Below are positions 34,750-45,921 of a DNA stretch of 64,000 nt, piece by piece (the first letter of the stretch is position 1; the number at the start of each line of letters is the position of its first letter). Origin of the DNA: Prevotella sp. MA2016 (lineage in GTDB: Bacteria > Bacteroidota > Bacteroidia > Bacteroidales > Bacteroidaceae); the NCBI RefSeq assembly GCF_000619825.1, contig NZ_JHUW01000009.1, positions 186,001 through 250,000 on the forward strand, given 5' to 3'. The position numbers and the translations under genes were made by a program. The notes below the pieces were generated by a model. It was not told the origin of the DNA. It did no database searches and worked only from the letters and a program-made list of their open reading frames with translations.

Positions 34750-36009
34750 ATGGCAGTAAAAAAAGAAGAGAAGGGCCCCTCAATGATTGAGACCTTCCAG
34801 GAATTCAAGGAAACCAAGAACATCGATCGTACCACACTGGTAAGCGTGCTGGAAGAAAGCTTCCGCAACGTTATCGCTAAGATCTTTGGTTCTGATGAGA
34901 ATTTTGACGTAATCGTTAACCCCGACAAGGGCGACTTTGAGATTCACCGCAACCGCGTGGTAGTACCCGACGGCGAGGTGGTAGATGAGAACAAGGAAAT
35001 CGAACTGAGCGAGGCTCAGAAGATTGAGCCTGACTACGAAGTTGGCGAGGAGGTATCAGAAGAGGTACAGTTTGCCAAGTTCGGCCGTCGCGCCATCCTG
35101 AACCTGCGTCAGACACTGGCTTCGAAGATTCTGGAGCTGGAGCACGACTCACTCTATCAGAAGTATAAGGACAAGGTGCATCAGGTGGTTAGCGGTGAGG
35201 TTTACCAGATCTGGAAGCGTGAGGTGCTGCTGATCGACGATGAGGGCAACGAGCTTCATCTGCCAAAGCAGGAGCAGATTCCTGCCGACAACTACCGTAA
35301 GGGTGAGACCGTACGTGCCGTTGTGAAAGAGGTACAGAACGAGAACAATAATCCTCGCATCATCCTCTCACGTACAAGCCCCGTCTTCCTGGAGCGTCTG
35401 CTCGAAGCCGAGGTGCCTGAGATCCAGGACGGTCTGATCACTATCAAGCGCGTGGCTCGCATCCCTGGCGACCGTGCCAAGGTGGCTGTTGAGAGCTACG
35501 ACGACCGTATCGACCCAGTAGGAGCCTGCGTAGGTGTGAAGGGTAGCCGTGTACACGGTATCGTTCATGAGCTTTGCAACGAGAACATCGACGTCATCAA
35601 CTACTCGGCCAACACTCAGCTGTTTATCCAGCGCGCCCTGAGCCCAGCCAAGATCTCAAGCATCAATCTGGATGAGGAGAACCACAAGGCTGAGGTTTAC
35701 CTGCAGCCAGAGGAGGTATCACTGGCTATCGGTCGTGGCGGTATGAACATCAAGCTGGCATCTATGCTCACTGAATATACTATCGACGTATTCCGTGTGC
35801 TGAACGAAGGCGAGGCCGATGAAGATATCTATCTGGATGAGTTCTCTGACGAGATCGACCAGTGGGTTATCGATGCTATCAAGGCTATCGGTCTGGATAC
35901 TGCCAAGGCTGTGCTCAATGCACCACGTGAGATGTTGATTGAAAAGGCCGATCTCGAGGAAGAGACCGTTGACCAGCTTCTGGATGTGCTCCGTGCGGAG
36001 TTTGAGTAA
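34750..36009 (+). CDS. nusA: Transcription termination/antitermination factor NusA
   Basis: Domains in order: N-terminal RNA polymerase-binding region, S1 domain (SGEVYQIWKREVLLIDDEGN near 140-200), KH1 (DPVGACVGVKGSRVHGIVHE near 255) and KH2 (LAIGRGGMNIKLASMLTEYT near 320), then an acidic tail. About 419 residues is normal for Bacteroidota, which lack the longer proteobacterial C-terminus. It binds RNA polymerase and nascent RNA and lies between rimP and infB. Confidence 0.97.
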   Translation: MAVKKEEKGPSMIETFQEFKETKNIDRTTLVSVLEESFRNVIAKIFGSDENFDVIVNPDKGDFEIHRNRVVVPDGEVVDENKEIELSEAQKIEPDYEVGEEVSEEVQFAKFGRRAILNLRQTLASKILELEHDSLYQKYKDKVHQVVSGEVYQIWKREVLLIDDEGNELHLPKQEQIPADNYRKGETVRAVVKEVQNENNNPRIILSRTSPVFLERLLEAEVPEIQDGLITIKRVARIPGDRAKVAVESYDDRIDPVGACVGVKGSRVHGIVHELCNENIDVINYSANTQLFIQRALSPAKISSINLDEENHKAEVYLQPEEVSLAIGRGGMNIKLASMLTEYTIDVFRVLNEGEADEDIYLDEFSDEIDQWVIDAIKAIGLDTAKAVLNAPREMLIEKADLEEETVDQLLDVLRAEFE

Positions 36010-36047
36010 TTATCAATTGTAAATCATCAATTATCAATTTGAATTAG

Positions 36048-38903
36048 ATGGGTGTAAGATTAAATAAAGTATTAACAGAATTGAATATCGGACTTCAGAC
36101 AGCCGTTGACTATCTGAAGAAAAAGAACCTGGGCGAAATCAGCGACGCCACTATGAACACTAAGATCACCGACGAGCAGTATAACGCGCTTGTCAAGGAA
36201 TTCAAGGGCGACAAAGATGTCAAGAATCAGGCTGCTATGATATTCCCCAAAAAGGAGAAAAAAGGAAAGCCTGACACAAAATCTGAGACCATCGAGGTTA
36301 AGGAGGAAATCAAGCAGACCTTCACTCCATTAGGAAAGATTGACCTGAACAATGTTGGCAAACCTGCCAAGCATCAGGAGGAAAAGAAGGCACAGGCACC
36401 AGCTGCGCCTAAGGCAGAACCCAAACCAGAGCCAAAGCCTCAGCCCAAGCCTGAAGTGAAGCCCGAGCCCAAAGCCGAGCCAAAGCCAGAGCCAAAGCCC
36501 GAGCCCAAACCCGAGCCAAAGCCTGAGGTAAAGCCCGAGGTGAAAGCTGAACCAAAGCCTGAGGTGAAAGCCGAAGTGAAGCCAGAAGTGAAGCCCGATC
36601 CCGCAAAGGAGGCACCTGCTGCTACTGAGCAGAAGAGCATCTTCACACTGAAGAGCGAAAAGAAGATGGCGCCAAACTTCAATGTGGTTGGTAAGATCGA
36701 CCTCGACTCGCTGAACCAGAGCACTCGTCCTAAAAAGAAATCAAAGGAAGAGCGCCGCAAAGAGCGTGAGGAGAAACAGGCTCAGATGCACGGAAACGGC
36801 GAGAAGAAGAAGCGCGAGCGCATTCACGGAGGAAAAGAGCGTGTAGATATTGAGGCTGCTGCTAAGGAGAACAAGAACGGCGGCAACCAGAACAATAATA
36901 ACCGCAAGAACAAGGGCGGCAACCAGAATTTTCAGGACGGCAACAATGGCGGCGGAAAGAGAAACAAGAAGAATCGCCCCATCCAGAAGCCACTGGAGGT
37001 TGACGACGAGGCTGTAGCACGCCAGGTAAAAGAGACGCTGGCCCGACTCACCTCAAAGAACCAGAATAAGAAAGGTGCCAAATATCGTCGTGAGAAGCGT
37101 GACGCTGTGGCTGAGCGCATGAACGAGGAGATGGCAGCAGAGGCAGCACAGAGCAAGGTACTGAAGCTGACCGAGTTTGTAACCGTTTCTGAGCTGGCCA
37201 CCATGATGAATGTTGGTGTGAACCAGGTTATCGGTACCTGCATGAGCATCGGTATCATGGTGTCTATCAACCAGCGTCTGGATGCTGAGACCATCAACAT
37301 CGTGGCCGAAGAGTTCGGATTCACCACAGAATATGTATCTGCCGAGGTACAGAACGCTATCACAGAGGAGGAGGATGATGAGAACGATCTGATCAGTCGC
37401 GCTCCAATCGTAACCGTGATGGGACACGTTGACCATGGTAAGACATCACTGCTCGACCACATCCGCAACACCAACGTGATTGCCGGCGAGGCCGGTGGTA
37501 TCACACAGCACATTGGTGCCTACAACGTGAAACTGAAGGATGGTCGACAGATTACTTTCCTCGACACCCCAGGTCACGAGGCATTTACCGCCATGCGTGC
37601 TCGTGGTGCTCAGGTGACGGATATCGCCATCATCATCGTAGCTGCCGACGACTCGGTGATGCCTACCACCAAGGAGGCCATCGCTCACGCTCAGGCTGCT
37701 AACGTACCAATGGTATTCGCTATCAACAAGATTGATAAGCCAGGCGCTAACCCCGATAAGATTCGTGAGGACCTGGCCAATATGAACCTGCTCGTTGAGG
37801 AGTGGGGCGGTAAGTACCAGTGCCAGGAGATTAGTGCCAAGAAGGGTATCGGCGTAGACGAGCTGCTTGAGAAAGTGCTGCTCGAGGCTGAGATGCTCGA
37901 CCTGAAGGCTAATCCTAACCGTAAGGCTACTGGTAGCATCATCGAGAGTTCGCTCGACAAGGGTCGTGGATATGTTTCTACCGTACTCGTTTCTAATGGT
38001 ACACTGAAGGTAGGCGACGTAGTTATCGCAGGTACTGCCTGGGGTAAGGTGAAGGCCATGTTCAATGAGCGTAACCAGCGCATTGAGAAGGCCGGTCCTG
38101 CCGAGCCAGCTATCATCCTGGGTCTGAACGGTGCTCCTACTGCTGGTGACTCATTCCACGTGATGGAGAGTGAGCAGGAGGCCCGCGAAATCGCTAACAA
38201 GCGTATCCAGCTGCAGCGTGAGCAGAGCTTGCGTACCACTACCAAGCTTGGTCTCGACGAGCTGTCGCACCGTATCGCTCTGGGTGAGTTCCACGAGTTG
38301 AACATCATCGTGAAGGGTGATACCGACGGATCTATCGAGGCACTGTCTGACTCGTTCATCAAGCTCTCTACCGAGAAGGTTCAGGTGAACGTCATCAACA
38401 AGGCTGTGGGTCAGATTTCTGAGAACGACGTCATGCTAGCATCTGCTTCTGAGGCCATCATCATCGGATTCCAGGTTCGTCCTTCTGCCGATGCCCGTCG
38501 TGCTGCCGACCGCGAGGGTGTAGAAATCAACACCTACTCTATCATCTACGATGCTATCGACGATGTGAAGAGCACCATGCAGGGTATGCTCGACAAGGTG
38601 AAGAAAGAGATCATCTCTGGTGAAATCGAGGTTAAGCAGGTATTCAAGATCTCTAAGGTTGGTACCGTTGCCGGTGGTCTGGTTACTGATGGTAAGGTTC
38701 ACAACAAGGACAAGGCCCGCGTTATCCGCGATGGTATCGTGATCCACACCGCTCCTATCGACGCACTGAAGCGTTACAAGGACGACGCCAAGGAAGTGGC
38801 AACCGGACTGGAGTGTGGTATCTCACTGGTTAACTTCAACGATATCCAGGTAGGTGATATCATCGAGACCTTCACAGAGATTGAGGTAGAACAGAAACTT
38901 TAA
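36048..38903 (+). CDS. infB: Translation initiation factor IF-2
   Basis: The N-terminal third is charged and includes a PEPKPEPK tandem region (about residues 125-190) plus asparagine- and lysine-rich linkers. The G domain has [14 protein letters not shown] (near residue 459), [23 protein letters not shown] and SAKKG, followed by domains that bind initiator tRNA. At 951 residues it is a long IF-2, as in other Bacteroidota. It lies 38 bases after nusA and 2 bases before sufB. Confidence 0.97.
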   Translation: MGVRLNKVLTELNIGLQTAVDYLKKKNLGEISDATMNTKITDEQYNALVKEFKGDKDVKNQAAMIFPKKEKKGKPDTKSETIEVKEEIKQTFTPLGKIDLNNVGKPAKHQEEKKAQAPAAPKAEPKPEPKPQPKPEVKPEPKAEPKPEPKPEPKPEPKPEVKPEVKAEPKPEVKAEVKPEVKPDPAKEAPAATEQKSIFTLKSEKKMAPNFNVVGKIDLDSLNQSTRPKKKSKEERRKEREEKQAQMHGNGEKKKRERIHGGKERVDIEAAAKENKNGGNQNNNNRKNKGGNQNFQDGNNGGGKRNKKNRPIQKPLEVDDEAVARQVKETLARLTSKNQNKKGAKYRREKRDAVAERMNEEMAAEAAQSKVLKLTEFVTVSELATMMNVGVNQVIGTCMSIGIMVSINQRLDAETINIVAEEFGFTTEYVSAEVQNAITEEEDDENDLISRAPIVTVMGHVDHGKTSLLDHIRNTNVIAGEAGGITQHIGAYNVKLKDGRQITFLDTPGHEAFTAMRARGAQVTDIAIIIVAADDSVMPTTKEAIAHAQAANVPMVFAINKIDKPGANPDKIREDLANMNLLVEEWGGKYQCQEISAKKGIGVDELLEKVLLEAEMLDLKANPNRKATGSIIESSLDKGRGYVSTVLVSNGTLKVGDVVIAGTAWGKVKAMFNERNQRIEKAGPAEPAIILGLNGAPTAGDSFHVMESEQEAREIANKRIQLQREQSLRTTTKLGLDELSHRIALGEFHELNIIVKGDTDGSIEALSDSFIKLSTEKVQVNVINKAVGQISENDVMLASASEAIIIGFQVRPSADARRAADREGVEINTYSIIYDAIDDVKSTMQGMLDKVKKEIISGEIEVKQVFKISKVGTVAGGLVTDGKVHNKDKARVIRDGIVIHTAPIDALKRYKDDAKEVATGLECGISLVNFNDIQVGDIIETFTEIEVEQKL

Positions 38904-38905
38904 AA

Positions 38906-40354
38906 ATGTCAGAACAAAAGAATGAATTTGTACGTCAGGTGGCTGAGCAGAAGTATGAATTTGGCTTCACCACCGACGTACATACTGAGATAATTGAGAA
39001 GGGGCTGAACGAGGATATCGTTCGGCTCATCTCGGCTAAGAAAGGGGAGCCTGAGTGGATGCTCGAGTTCCGCCTCAAAGCGTTCCGCTACTGGAAAGAG
39101 CAGCAGGAACCTAAATGGGGTCATGTGCATGTGCCTGAGATTGATTATCAGGCCATTAGCTATTATGCCGATCCGCTGGCCAAGAAGCCTGAGGGGGATG
39201 GTAAGATCGACCCAGAGCTTGAGAAGACCTTCGACAAACTGGGTATCCCTCTGGAGGAGCGACTGGCGCTGAGCGGCAACACCGCCGTGGATGCCATCAT
39301 GGACTCAGTAAGCGTGAAGACCACCTTCAAGGAGAAGCTCCGCGAGAAGGGGGTTATCTTCTGCTCTATCGGTGAGGCCATCAAAGAGCATAGCGATCTG
39401 GTGCGCCAGTATCTGGGCACCGTGGTTCCTTACAAGGATAACTTCTTTGCAGCCCTTAACTCAGCCGTATTCAGCGATGGTTCATTTGTGTATATCCCCA
39501 AAGGCGTTCGCTGCCCTATGGAGCTCAGCTCGTATTTCCGCATCAACGCCAGAAATACCGGACAGTTTGAGCGCACTCTGATCATTGCCGACGACGACAG
39601 CTATGTGAGCTATCTGGAAGGCTGTACAGCGCCTATGCGCGATGAGAACCAATTGCACGCCGCCATCGTAGAGATTATCGTGATGGACCGTGCTGAGGTG
39701 AAATACTCTACGGTACAGAACTGGTATCCTGGCGATGAGAATGGTAAGGGCGGTGTGCTGAATCTGGTGACCAAGCGCGGCGACTTGCGCGGTGTTGACT
39801 CAAAACTGTCATGGACACAGGTGGAGACGGGTTCGGCCATCACTTGGAAATACCCATCATGCATCCTGCGTGGCGACAACAGCGTGGCTGAGTTCTACAG
39901 CGTGGCTGTGACCAACAACTACCAAGAGGCCGACACCGGCACCAAGATGATTCATATTGGTAAGAACACCAAGAGCACCATCATCTCAAAGGGTATCTCG
40001 GCCGGACATTCGCAGAACTCTTATCGCGGACTGGTACGTGCAGCCTCAACAGCCGACAACGCCCGCAACTACTCTAGCTGCGACTCGCTGCTACTGGGAT
40101 CAGACTGCGGTGCGCACACCTTCCCTTATATGGATGTACACAACGACACGGCTATCTTCGAGCACGAGGCTACCACCTCGAAGATCTCGGAAGATCAGCT
40201 GTTCTATTGCAATCAGCGCGGTATCCCCACTGAGCAGGCTGTAGGACTCATCGTCAACGGCTATGCCAAGGAGGTGCTGCAGAAGCTGCCTATGGAGTTT
40301 GCCGTGGAGGCACAGAAACTATTATCAGTATCATTAGAAGGAACTGTAGGATAA
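38906..40354 (+). CDS. sufB: Fe-S cluster assembly protein SufB
   Basis: The protein has the SufB core with [40 protein letters not shown] and [20 protein letters not shown], about 482 residues. SufB forms the scaffold of the SufBCD complex that builds iron-sulfur clusters. The start lies 2 bases after the infB stop, so it is probably transcribed with the translation genes. Confidence 0.97.
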   Translation: MSEQKNEFVRQVAEQKYEFGFTTDVHTEIIEKGLNEDIVRLISAKKGEPEWMLEFRLKAFRYWKEQQEPKWGHVHVPEIDYQAISYYADPLAKKPEGDGKIDPELEKTFDKLGIPLEERLALSGNTAVDAIMDSVSVKTTFKEKLREKGVIFCSIGEAIKEHSDLVRQYLGTVVPYKDNFFAALNSAVFSDGSFVYIPKGVRCPMELSSYFRINARNTGQFERTLIIADDDSYVSYLEGCTAPMRDENQLHAAIVEIIVMDRAEVKYSTVQNWYPGDENGKGGVLNLVTKRGDLRGVDSKLSWTQVETGSAITWKYPSCILRGDNSVAEFYSVAVTNNYQEADTGTKMIHIGKNTKSTIISKGISAGHSQNSYRGLVRAASTADNARNYSSCDSLLLGSDCGAHTFPYMDVHNDTAIFEHEATTSKISEDQLFYCNQRGIPTEQAVGLIVNGYAKEVLQKLPMEFAVEAQKLLSVSLEGTVG

Positions 40355-40360
40355 AAAATT

Positions 40361-41116
40361 ATGTTAGAAGTAAAGAACTTACACGCCAAGATTGGCGAAA
40401 AAGAGATATTAAAGGGCATCGACCTGGTGATTCGCGATGGCGAAACCCACGCCATCATGGGTCCTAACGGCTCTGGTAAGAGCACACTAAGCGCCGTACT
40501 CGTAGGCAACCCTCTCTATGAAGTGACCGAGGGCGAGGCTTGGTTCAATGGTAAAAACCTATTGGAGATGAAGCCTGAGGACCGTGCCCACGAGGGCCTG
40601 TTCCTGTCGTTCCAGTATCCCGTAGAGATTCCTGGTGTATCGATGACCAACTTCATGAAGGCCGCTATCAACGAGAAGCGTAAGTATCAGGGACTGGAGC
40701 CTATGAACGCTGCCGAATTCCTGAAGCTGCAGCGCGAGAAGCGTAAGATTGTGGAGCTCGACTCTAAGTTGGCCAACCGCTCGGTAAACGAAGGTTTCAG
40801 TGGTGGTGAGAAGAAGCGTAACGAGATATTCCAGATGGCTATGCTGGAGCCCAAGCTGAGCATCCTCGACGAGACCGACTCTGGTTTGGATGTGGATGCC
40901 ATGCGCATCGTGGCTGAGGGTGTGAACAAACTCCAGACGCCCGAGACATCGTGCATCGTCATCACCCACTACGACCGTCTGCTCGAGATGATTAAGCCTC
41001 AGTTTGTACATGTGCTCTACAAAGGACGCATCGTAAAGACTGGCGGCCCAGAGCTTGCTGTGCAGATTCAGGAGCACGGTTACGATTGGATCAAGGAAGA
41101 AATTGGAGAAGAGTGA
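40361..41116 (+). CDS. sufC: Fe-S cluster assembly ATPase SufC
   Basis: An ABC-type ATPase with Walker A MGPNGSGKST (near residue 34), signature FSGGEKKRNE and Walker B LSILDETDSGLDVDA, where the SufC-specific ETDSGLD sequence is present. It drives the SufBCD scaffold. It is 251 residues, 6 bases after sufB. Confidence 0.97.
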   Translation: MLEVKNLHAKIGEKEILKGIDLVIRDGETHAIMGPNGSGKSTLSAVLVGNPLYEVTEGEAWFNGKNLLEMKPEDRAHEGLFLSFQYPVEIPGVSMTNFMKAAINEKRKYQGLEPMNAAEFLKLQREKRKIVELDSKLANRSVNEGFSGGEKKRNEIFQMAMLEPKLSILDETDSGLDVDAMRIVAEGVNKLQTPETSCIVITHYDRLLEMIKPQFVHVLYKGRIVKTGGPELAVQIQEHGYDWIKEEIGEE

Positions 41117-41157
41117 TTGTAATTAAATTGATAATTGACAATTGATAATTGATAATT

Positions 41158-42519
41158 ATGATTACTTCCAGTGAGAAACAATATATAGACCTCTATGAGC
41201 AGGCCAGGCAGATGATCATGGATCATGCGCCTGAGGCGATGAACGCCGTTCGCGATCAGGCTTTTGAGGATTTCCGCAATCAGGGATTCCCCACCAAAAA
41301 GGTGGAGCGCTACAAATATACTGATGTGCAGAAGCTCTTTGAGCCCGACTATGGCGTCAACATCAACCGCCTGCAGATACCGGTAGATCCCTATGAGGCC
41401 TTTCATTGCGATGTGCCCAATCTGAGCACAAGCCTCTATTTCGTGGTGAACGATATGTTCTATCACGATGAGAAGCCCAAGGGGCATCTCCCCGAAGGTG
41501 TTATCATCGGTTCTATGCGCGACTATCCTGAGCTCGTGGCTAAATACTACGCTCAGCTGGCAAAGACCGATGGAGATGCCATCACTGCCCTGAACACCAT
41601 GCTTGCGCAGGATGGTATGCTGGTTTATGTGCCAAAGAACGTAAAGGTGGATCGTGCCATCCAGGTGATAAACATCCTCAAGGCAACCCCAAAGAACGCT
41701 CAGCGCGTGGTGCCCGACCTGATGGTGAACCGCCGTGTGCTTATCATCCTTGAAGAGGGTGCAGAGATAAAAATGCTGTTCTGTGATCATGCTGCCGACG
41801 ATCGTGGCTTCTTGGCTACACAGATTATCGAGGCCTATGTGGGTGAGAACGCATCGCTCGACCTGTATTGCATGGAGGAGACGCACCATAAGAACATCCG
41901 CCTAAGCAATGTGTATATCGACCAGCAGGCTAACAGTCGAGTAAACCACAATGTGATTACCCTGCACAACGGTATCACTCGCAACCGTCTCGACCTCACC
42001 TTCAGCGGCGAGGGCGCTGAATGCCAGTGCTACGGATGCGTGATTGCCGACAAACAACAGCATGTGGATAACAACACGCTTATCACACATAAAGTGCCTC
42101 ATTGCAACAGTCAGGAGTTATATAAATATGTGCTCGATGAAAAGGCTACAGGCGCTTTTGCCGGTCGTGTGCTGGTAGAGCATGGCGCTCAGAAGACCAC
42201 CTCGCAGATGACGAATCAGAACCTGACAACCACCAAAGAGGCGCGTATGTACACCCAACCCATGCTGGAGATTTACGCCGACGACGTGAAGTGTGCCCAT
42301 GGTTCTACCGTGGGGCAGCTCAACGATGCTGCACTCTTCTATATGCGCCAGCGTGGTATCTCGCTGAAGGAGGCCAAGGTACTGCTGCAGAATGCATTCA
42401 TCAACGAGGTTATCGACAAGATGCAGTTGGAACCACTGCGCGACCGTTTACATTATCTGGTAGAGAAACGCTTCCGTGGCGAACTGAACAAATGCGCCGG
42501 TTGCAAACTCTGTAAATAA
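41158..42519 (+). CDS. sufD: Fe-S cluster assembly protein SufD
   Basis: The protein is related to SufB in its C-terminal beta-helix (VLVEHGAQKTTSQMTNQNLT, DVKCAHGSTVGQLNDAALFY), as SufD is, and ends with a CAGCKLC cysteine cluster. The ATG at 41158 is preferred over a TTG at 41149 because the preceding TTGATAATT is part of an AT-rich repeat. It follows sufC and precedes sufS. Confidence 0.93.
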   Translation: MITSSEKQYIDLYEQARQMIMDHAPEAMNAVRDQAFEDFRNQGFPTKKVERYKYTDVQKLFEPDYGVNINRLQIPVDPYEAFHCDVPNLSTSLYFVVNDMFYHDEKPKGHLPEGVIIGSMRDYPELVAKYYAQLAKTDGDAITALNTMLAQDGMLVYVPKNVKVDRAIQVINILKATPKNAQRVVPDLMVNRRVLIILEEGAEIKMLFCDHAADDRGFLATQIIEAYVGENASLDLYCMEETHHKNIRLSNVYIDQQANSRVNHNVITLHNGITRNRLDLTFSGEGAECQCYGCVIADKQQHVDNNTLITHKVPHCNSQELYKYVLDEKATGAFAGRVLVEHGAQKTTSQMTNQNLTTTKEARMYTQPMLEIYADDVKCAHGSTVGQLNDAALFYMRQRGISLKEAKVLLQNAFINEVIDKMQLEPLRDRLHYLVEKRFRGELNKCAGCKLCK

Positions 42520-42550
42520 TGAATGTTCAATTTTCAATCTTCAATCTTCA

Positions 42551-43771
42551 ATGTTCAATATAAATAAGGTACGCGAAGATTTCCCCATTCTGGGACGTGA
42601 AGTATATAAGAAGCCATTGGTCTATCTAGACAATGCTGCTACCACTCAGAAGCCACTCATGGTACTTGATGCCATGAGGGATGAGTATCTCAACGTGAAT
42701 GCCAACGTGCATCGTGGTGTGCACTACCTGAGTCAGCAGGCCACCGACCTGCACGAGGCGGCTCGTGAGGCGGTGCGTGGTTTCATCAATGCCAGCAAAA
42801 TAGAGGAGATTATCTTTACTCGCGGCACCACCGAGGCCATCAACCTGGTAGCCAGCTCGTTCTGCGAAAGTCAGATGAAGGAAGGCGACGAGGTGATTGT
42901 GACCGAGATGGAGCACCACTCAAACATCGTTTCATGGCAGTTGCAAGCCATGAAACGCGGTATCGTGGTGAAGCATATCCCCATCACCGACGATGGCATC
43001 CTGTGTATCGACCAGTTGGAACATCTCATCACACCACGCACCAAGATGGTTAGCGTGGCCCACGTAAGCAACGTGCTGGGAACAATCAATCCGGTAGAAC
43101 AGATTATCAAGACGGCCCATGCCCACGGCATCCCTGTATTGGTGGACGGCGCACAGAGCACTCCCCACTTCAAGGTGGATGTACAGGCGATGGATTGCGA
43201 CTTTTTTGCTTTCAGTGGCCACAAGATGTATGGTCCTACCGGCATCGGCGTGCTCTATGGTAAAGAGGAGTGGCTCGAAAAACTGCCTCCTTATCAGGGT
43301 GGTGGCGAGATGATCGACAAGGTGACTTGGGAAAAGACCACTTTCGAGCGCCTGCCATTTAAGTTTGAGGCCGGAACGCCCGACTATGTAGCTACTCACG
43401 GACTGGCTAAAGCCATCGAATATATCGAAGCCATCGGTTTTGATGCTATCCAGCAGCATGAGCAAGCTCTTACCCGCTACTGCATGGAACAGTTGATGAC
43501 CATCGATGGCATGAAGATTTATGGTCCGCAGGATGCTTCGAAAAAAGATGCCGTAGTAAGCTTCAACGTAGGCGATATCCATCATCTGGATTTGGGTACC
43601 CTACTCGACCGCTTAGGTATTGCAGTACGCACCGGACATCATTGTGCACAGCCACTCATGGACCGTTTGGGTATCAATGGTACAGTTCGTGCTTCATTCG
43701 CACTCTATAACACAAAAGAAGAGATTGATGCCCTTGTAGCGGGTATCCGTCGCGTCAGTCAGATGTTCTAA
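42551..43771 (+). CDS. sufS: Cysteine desulfurase SufS
   Basis: A class V PLP enzyme with the lysine in [20 protein letters not shown] and the sulfur-accepting Cys in [15 protein letters not shown] near residue 362, 406 residues long. It supplies persulfide sulfur to the SufBCD complex, completing the sufBCDS operon. No SufE or SufU gene is present in the window. Confidence 0.96.
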   Translation: MFNINKVREDFPILGREVYKKPLVYLDNAATTQKPLMVLDAMRDEYLNVNANVHRGVHYLSQQATDLHEAAREAVRGFINASKIEEIIFTRGTTEAINLVASSFCESQMKEGDEVIVTEMEHHSNIVSWQLQAMKRGIVVKHIPITDDGILCIDQLEHLITPRTKMVSVAHVSNVLGTINPVEQIIKTAHAHGIPVLVDGAQSTPHFKVDVQAMDCDFFAFSGHKMYGPTGIGVLYGKEEWLEKLPPYQGGGEMIDKVTWEKTTFERLPFKFEAGTPDYVATHGLAKAIEYIEAIGFDAIQQHEQALTRYCMEQLMTIDGMKIYGPQDASKKDAVVSFNVGDIHHLDLGTLLDRLGIAVRTGHHCAQPLMDRLGINGTVRASFALYNTKEEIDALVAGIRRVSQMF

Positions 43772-43776
43772 TAAAG

Positions 43777-44406
43777 ATGCTGTTAAGTCATTATTACGAA
43801 GGTAAAATAGAAGCAGGTTGCGACGAGGCTGGGCGTGGTTGTCTGGCAGGTAGTGTGTATGCTGCCGCTGTCATACTGCCAGAAGCTTATCAGAACGAGT
43901 TGCTCAACGACTCCAAACAACTGTCGGAAAAGAAGCGCTATCAGTTGCGCGAGATGATAGAACGTGATGCAGTAGCCTGGGCTGTTGGCATTGTGACACC
44001 TGAAGAGATAGACAAAATCAATATTCTGAATGCCTCTATCTTAGCAATGCACCGGGCACTCGACCAACTCAAGGTGCGCCCAGAGGCTGTTATCGTAGAT
44101 GGCAACCGTTTTAAGGCCTATAAAGAGCCTGCTAACGGCGAAACACTCCCCCACACTACCATAGTCAAGGGTGACGGTAAATATCTCGCCATAGCAGCTG
44201 CTAGCATTCTGGCCAAGACGTATCGTGACGACTATATGAACCAGTTGGCTGAGGAATACCCTCAATACGACTGGCTCTCGAACAAGGGCTATCCCACCAA
44301 GAAGCATCGCGAAGCCATCAAGCAATTTGGCATCACACCCTACCATCGCCGCAGCTATAACCTGCTTGGCGATGGCCAACTCAGTATTGATTTCGGGGAG
44401 TTTTAG
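43777..44406 (+). CDS. rnhB: Ribonuclease HII
   Basis: The catalytic signature [20 protein letters not shown] is near residue 12, with [10 protein letters not shown] and [12 protein letters not shown] following, as in RNase HII of about 200 residues. It removes ribonucleotides and RNA primers from DNA. It starts 5 bases after sufS and overlaps the convergent transporter by 4 bases. Confidence 0.96.
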   Translation: MLLSHYYEGKIEAGCDEAGRGCLAGSVYAAAVILPEAYQNELLNDSKQLSEKKRYQLREMIERDAVAWAVGIVTPEEIDKINILNASILAMHRALDQLKVRPEAVIVDGNRFKAYKEPANGETLPHTTIVKGDGKYLAIAAASILAKTYRDDYMNQLAEEYPQYDWLSNKGYPTKKHREAIKQFGITPYHRRSYNLLGDGQLSIDFGEF

Positions 44407-45326
44407 CCTAAGAAGAACAGGCTAACACCTACTACAGAAATAACAGCACCCACAACGGCACGCAGGGTTATCTTCTGCTTAAACAACCAATACGACGGCA
44501 GCAAGATAATAATAGGTGTCATCGCCATGAGGGTGCTGGCAATGCCTGCTGCGGTATATTGTACAGCCATCAGCGAGAAGCCTACACCAACAAATGGGCC
44601 AAACATGGTGGTAGCGGTGGCAACTGCCAATCCCTTACGATCGTGCATTGCCTCGCGCAGAGGCTCTAAACCTTTGCGGAAGTATAATAACAAGGAGAAA
44701 CCGATGATACCCGCTACACAGCGATAGAAATTGGCGCTAAAGGGCACCAGCCATTCGGGCATACCTGCCAGCGAAGCCTCATAGTGGTCCATACCAATCT
44801 TACTGAGCACCAAACCAATACCCTGGCACATTGCCGCACCTATAGCAAACAACACACCGTTAAGGGGCAGTTTCAATCCTACTTTATGATGCTCACCGCG
44901 CCCCAATACTGAGATACTGATACCAACCAATGTAATCAGCATAGCCAGAATGCTCATCGCATTCATTTGCTGACCGAGCGTTATCCAAGCCATCAGGGCT
45001 GCAGAAAGTGGTGCCAGCGTCATAAACAATTGACCATAGCGCGAACCAATGATAATATAACACTGAAACAGACAGAAGTCGCCTATCACATAGCCAACCA
45101 CACCCGACAGTAACATCCATCCCGCCGCCTCGGCCGAAGCACCTGGGGGCATCATACTACCTGTCACCACAAAAAATAGCACCAACGAAAACACCAAAGC
45201 CATACCCATACGCAGCACATTCAGCGTCAGGTTGCCCAGTCGTTTACTACCAAATTCACTTAAAAGCGCCGTAGCGGTCCATGAAAAAGCTACGCCAATC
45301 GAAATCAACTCTCCTATGTAAGTCAT
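44403..45326 (-). CDS. EamA/DMT-family transporter
   Basis: The protein has about ten membrane segments arranged as two EamA repeats ([20 protein letters not shown] at the start, and [17 protein letters not shown] at the end), 307 residues. Family members move metabolites such as amino acids, nucleotides or sugars; the substrate cannot be inferred. It is a single gene with its own promoter. Confidence 0.9.
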   Translation of the reverse strand: MTYIGELISIGVAFSWTATALLSEFGSKRLGNLTLNVLRMGMALVFSLVLFFVVTGSMMPPGASAEAAGWMLLSGVVGYVIGDFCLFQCYIIIGSRYGQLFMTLAPLSAALMAWITLGQQMNAMSILAMLITLVGISISVLGRGEHHKVGLKLPLNGVLFAIGAAMCQGIGLVLSKIGMDHYEASLAGMPEWLVPFSANFYRCVAGIIGFSLLLYFRKGLEPLREAMHDRKGLAVATATTMFGPFVGVGFSLMAVQYTAAGIASTLMAMTPIIILLPSYWLFKQKITLRAVVGAVISVVGVSLFFLG

Positions 45327-45360
45327 TGCTTAGTACACACCTAATTTTAAATATCGACTG

Positions 45361-45368
45361 CAAAATTA
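45361..45368 (-). promoter_or_regulatory. -7 element TAATTTTG of the DMT transporter
   Basis: The reverse strand reads TAATTTTG 34 bases before the ATG at 45326, back to back with the lipoprotein promoter at 45442. Confidence 0.65.
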
Positions 45369-45441
45369 TACAAAAATTCGTTAAATCAATATCTTTTCAT
45401 GCAAGATTTTCTGTTTGTTCAAGTTATTTAAGAAAAAAGCA

Positions 45442-45449
45442 TATTTTTG
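45442..45449 (+). promoter_or_regulatory. -7 element TATTTTTG of the rSAM/lipoprotein cassette
   Basis: TATTTTTG lies 25 bases before the ATG at 45475 and fixes that start, excluding an upstream start at 45415. Confidence 0.7.
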
Positions 45450-45474
45450 TAAACACTTTAAACGAAAAAGCAAA

Positions 45475-45921
45475 ATGAAAGTAAGAATCAACCACTGGTA
45501 TCAGACTGTTCTGACGGTATTACTATCGATGTTAGGTTTCGAATCGTGTTCAACGGAAGAAAACGGAACTGTGGAATATGGTACTCCGTATGTGAATTAT
45601 ATCATAAAGGGTACCGTAACCGACGAGGCTGGCACGCCTATCCCTGGCATCCAGATTACTGCCCCAGCGCCACTTCATTCAAGTCAGGGCAATCAACTCA
45701 CGCGTACCGACGACTCTGGCGCCTTCGAATTAGGTGAATTCACATTATATGGAGAAGGTTTGATCATAGCCGAAGACATAGACGGCGAAACCAATGGTGG
45801 CGAATTTAAAAACGACACGCTGGATATAGCCAATCTGACCTGCAAGAAAATCGAAGACGGCAAGAGCTGGTACGAAGGCAAATTCGAGGCCTACGCCAAA
45901 TTTAAACTCCAGAAGAAATGA
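45475..45921 (+). CDS. Radical SAM-associated lipoprotein (rSAM/lipoprotein system, partner 1)
   Basis: The 148-residue product has a lipoprotein signal (LTVLLSMLGFESC, Cys near residue 25), then a YGTPYVNYIIKGTVTDEAGT segment that opens a carboxypeptidase-regulatory-like beta-sandwich. In Bacteroidota, short lipoproteins with LLGFxSC followed by a YGTP motif are encoded beside a dedicated radical SAM/SPASM enzyme (the rSAM/lipoprotein pairing). The stop overlaps the rSAM start as ATGA. It is presumed to be the modified substrate or partner; no modification has been demonstrated to my knowledge. Confidence 0.82.
   Translation: MKVRINHWYQTVLTVLLSMLGFESCSTEENGTVEYGTPYVNYIIKGTVTDEAGTPIPGIQITAPAPLHSSQGNQLTRTDDSGAFELGEFTLYGEGLIIAEDIDGETNGGEFKNDTLDIANLTCKKIEDGKSWYEGKFEAYAKFKLQKK

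Noticed and set aside
36409..36615. Repetitive PEPKPE region read as a possible CRISPR or tandem DNA repeat array
   Set aside because: The repeats are in frame, vary at third positions and encode the known proline-rich N-terminal linker of IF-2. No CRISPR array or cas gene is seen in the window.
37691..38362. A 223-codon reverse frame inside infB
   Set aside because: It is an antisense shadow of the IF-2 G domain, serine-rich as expected from complemented codons.
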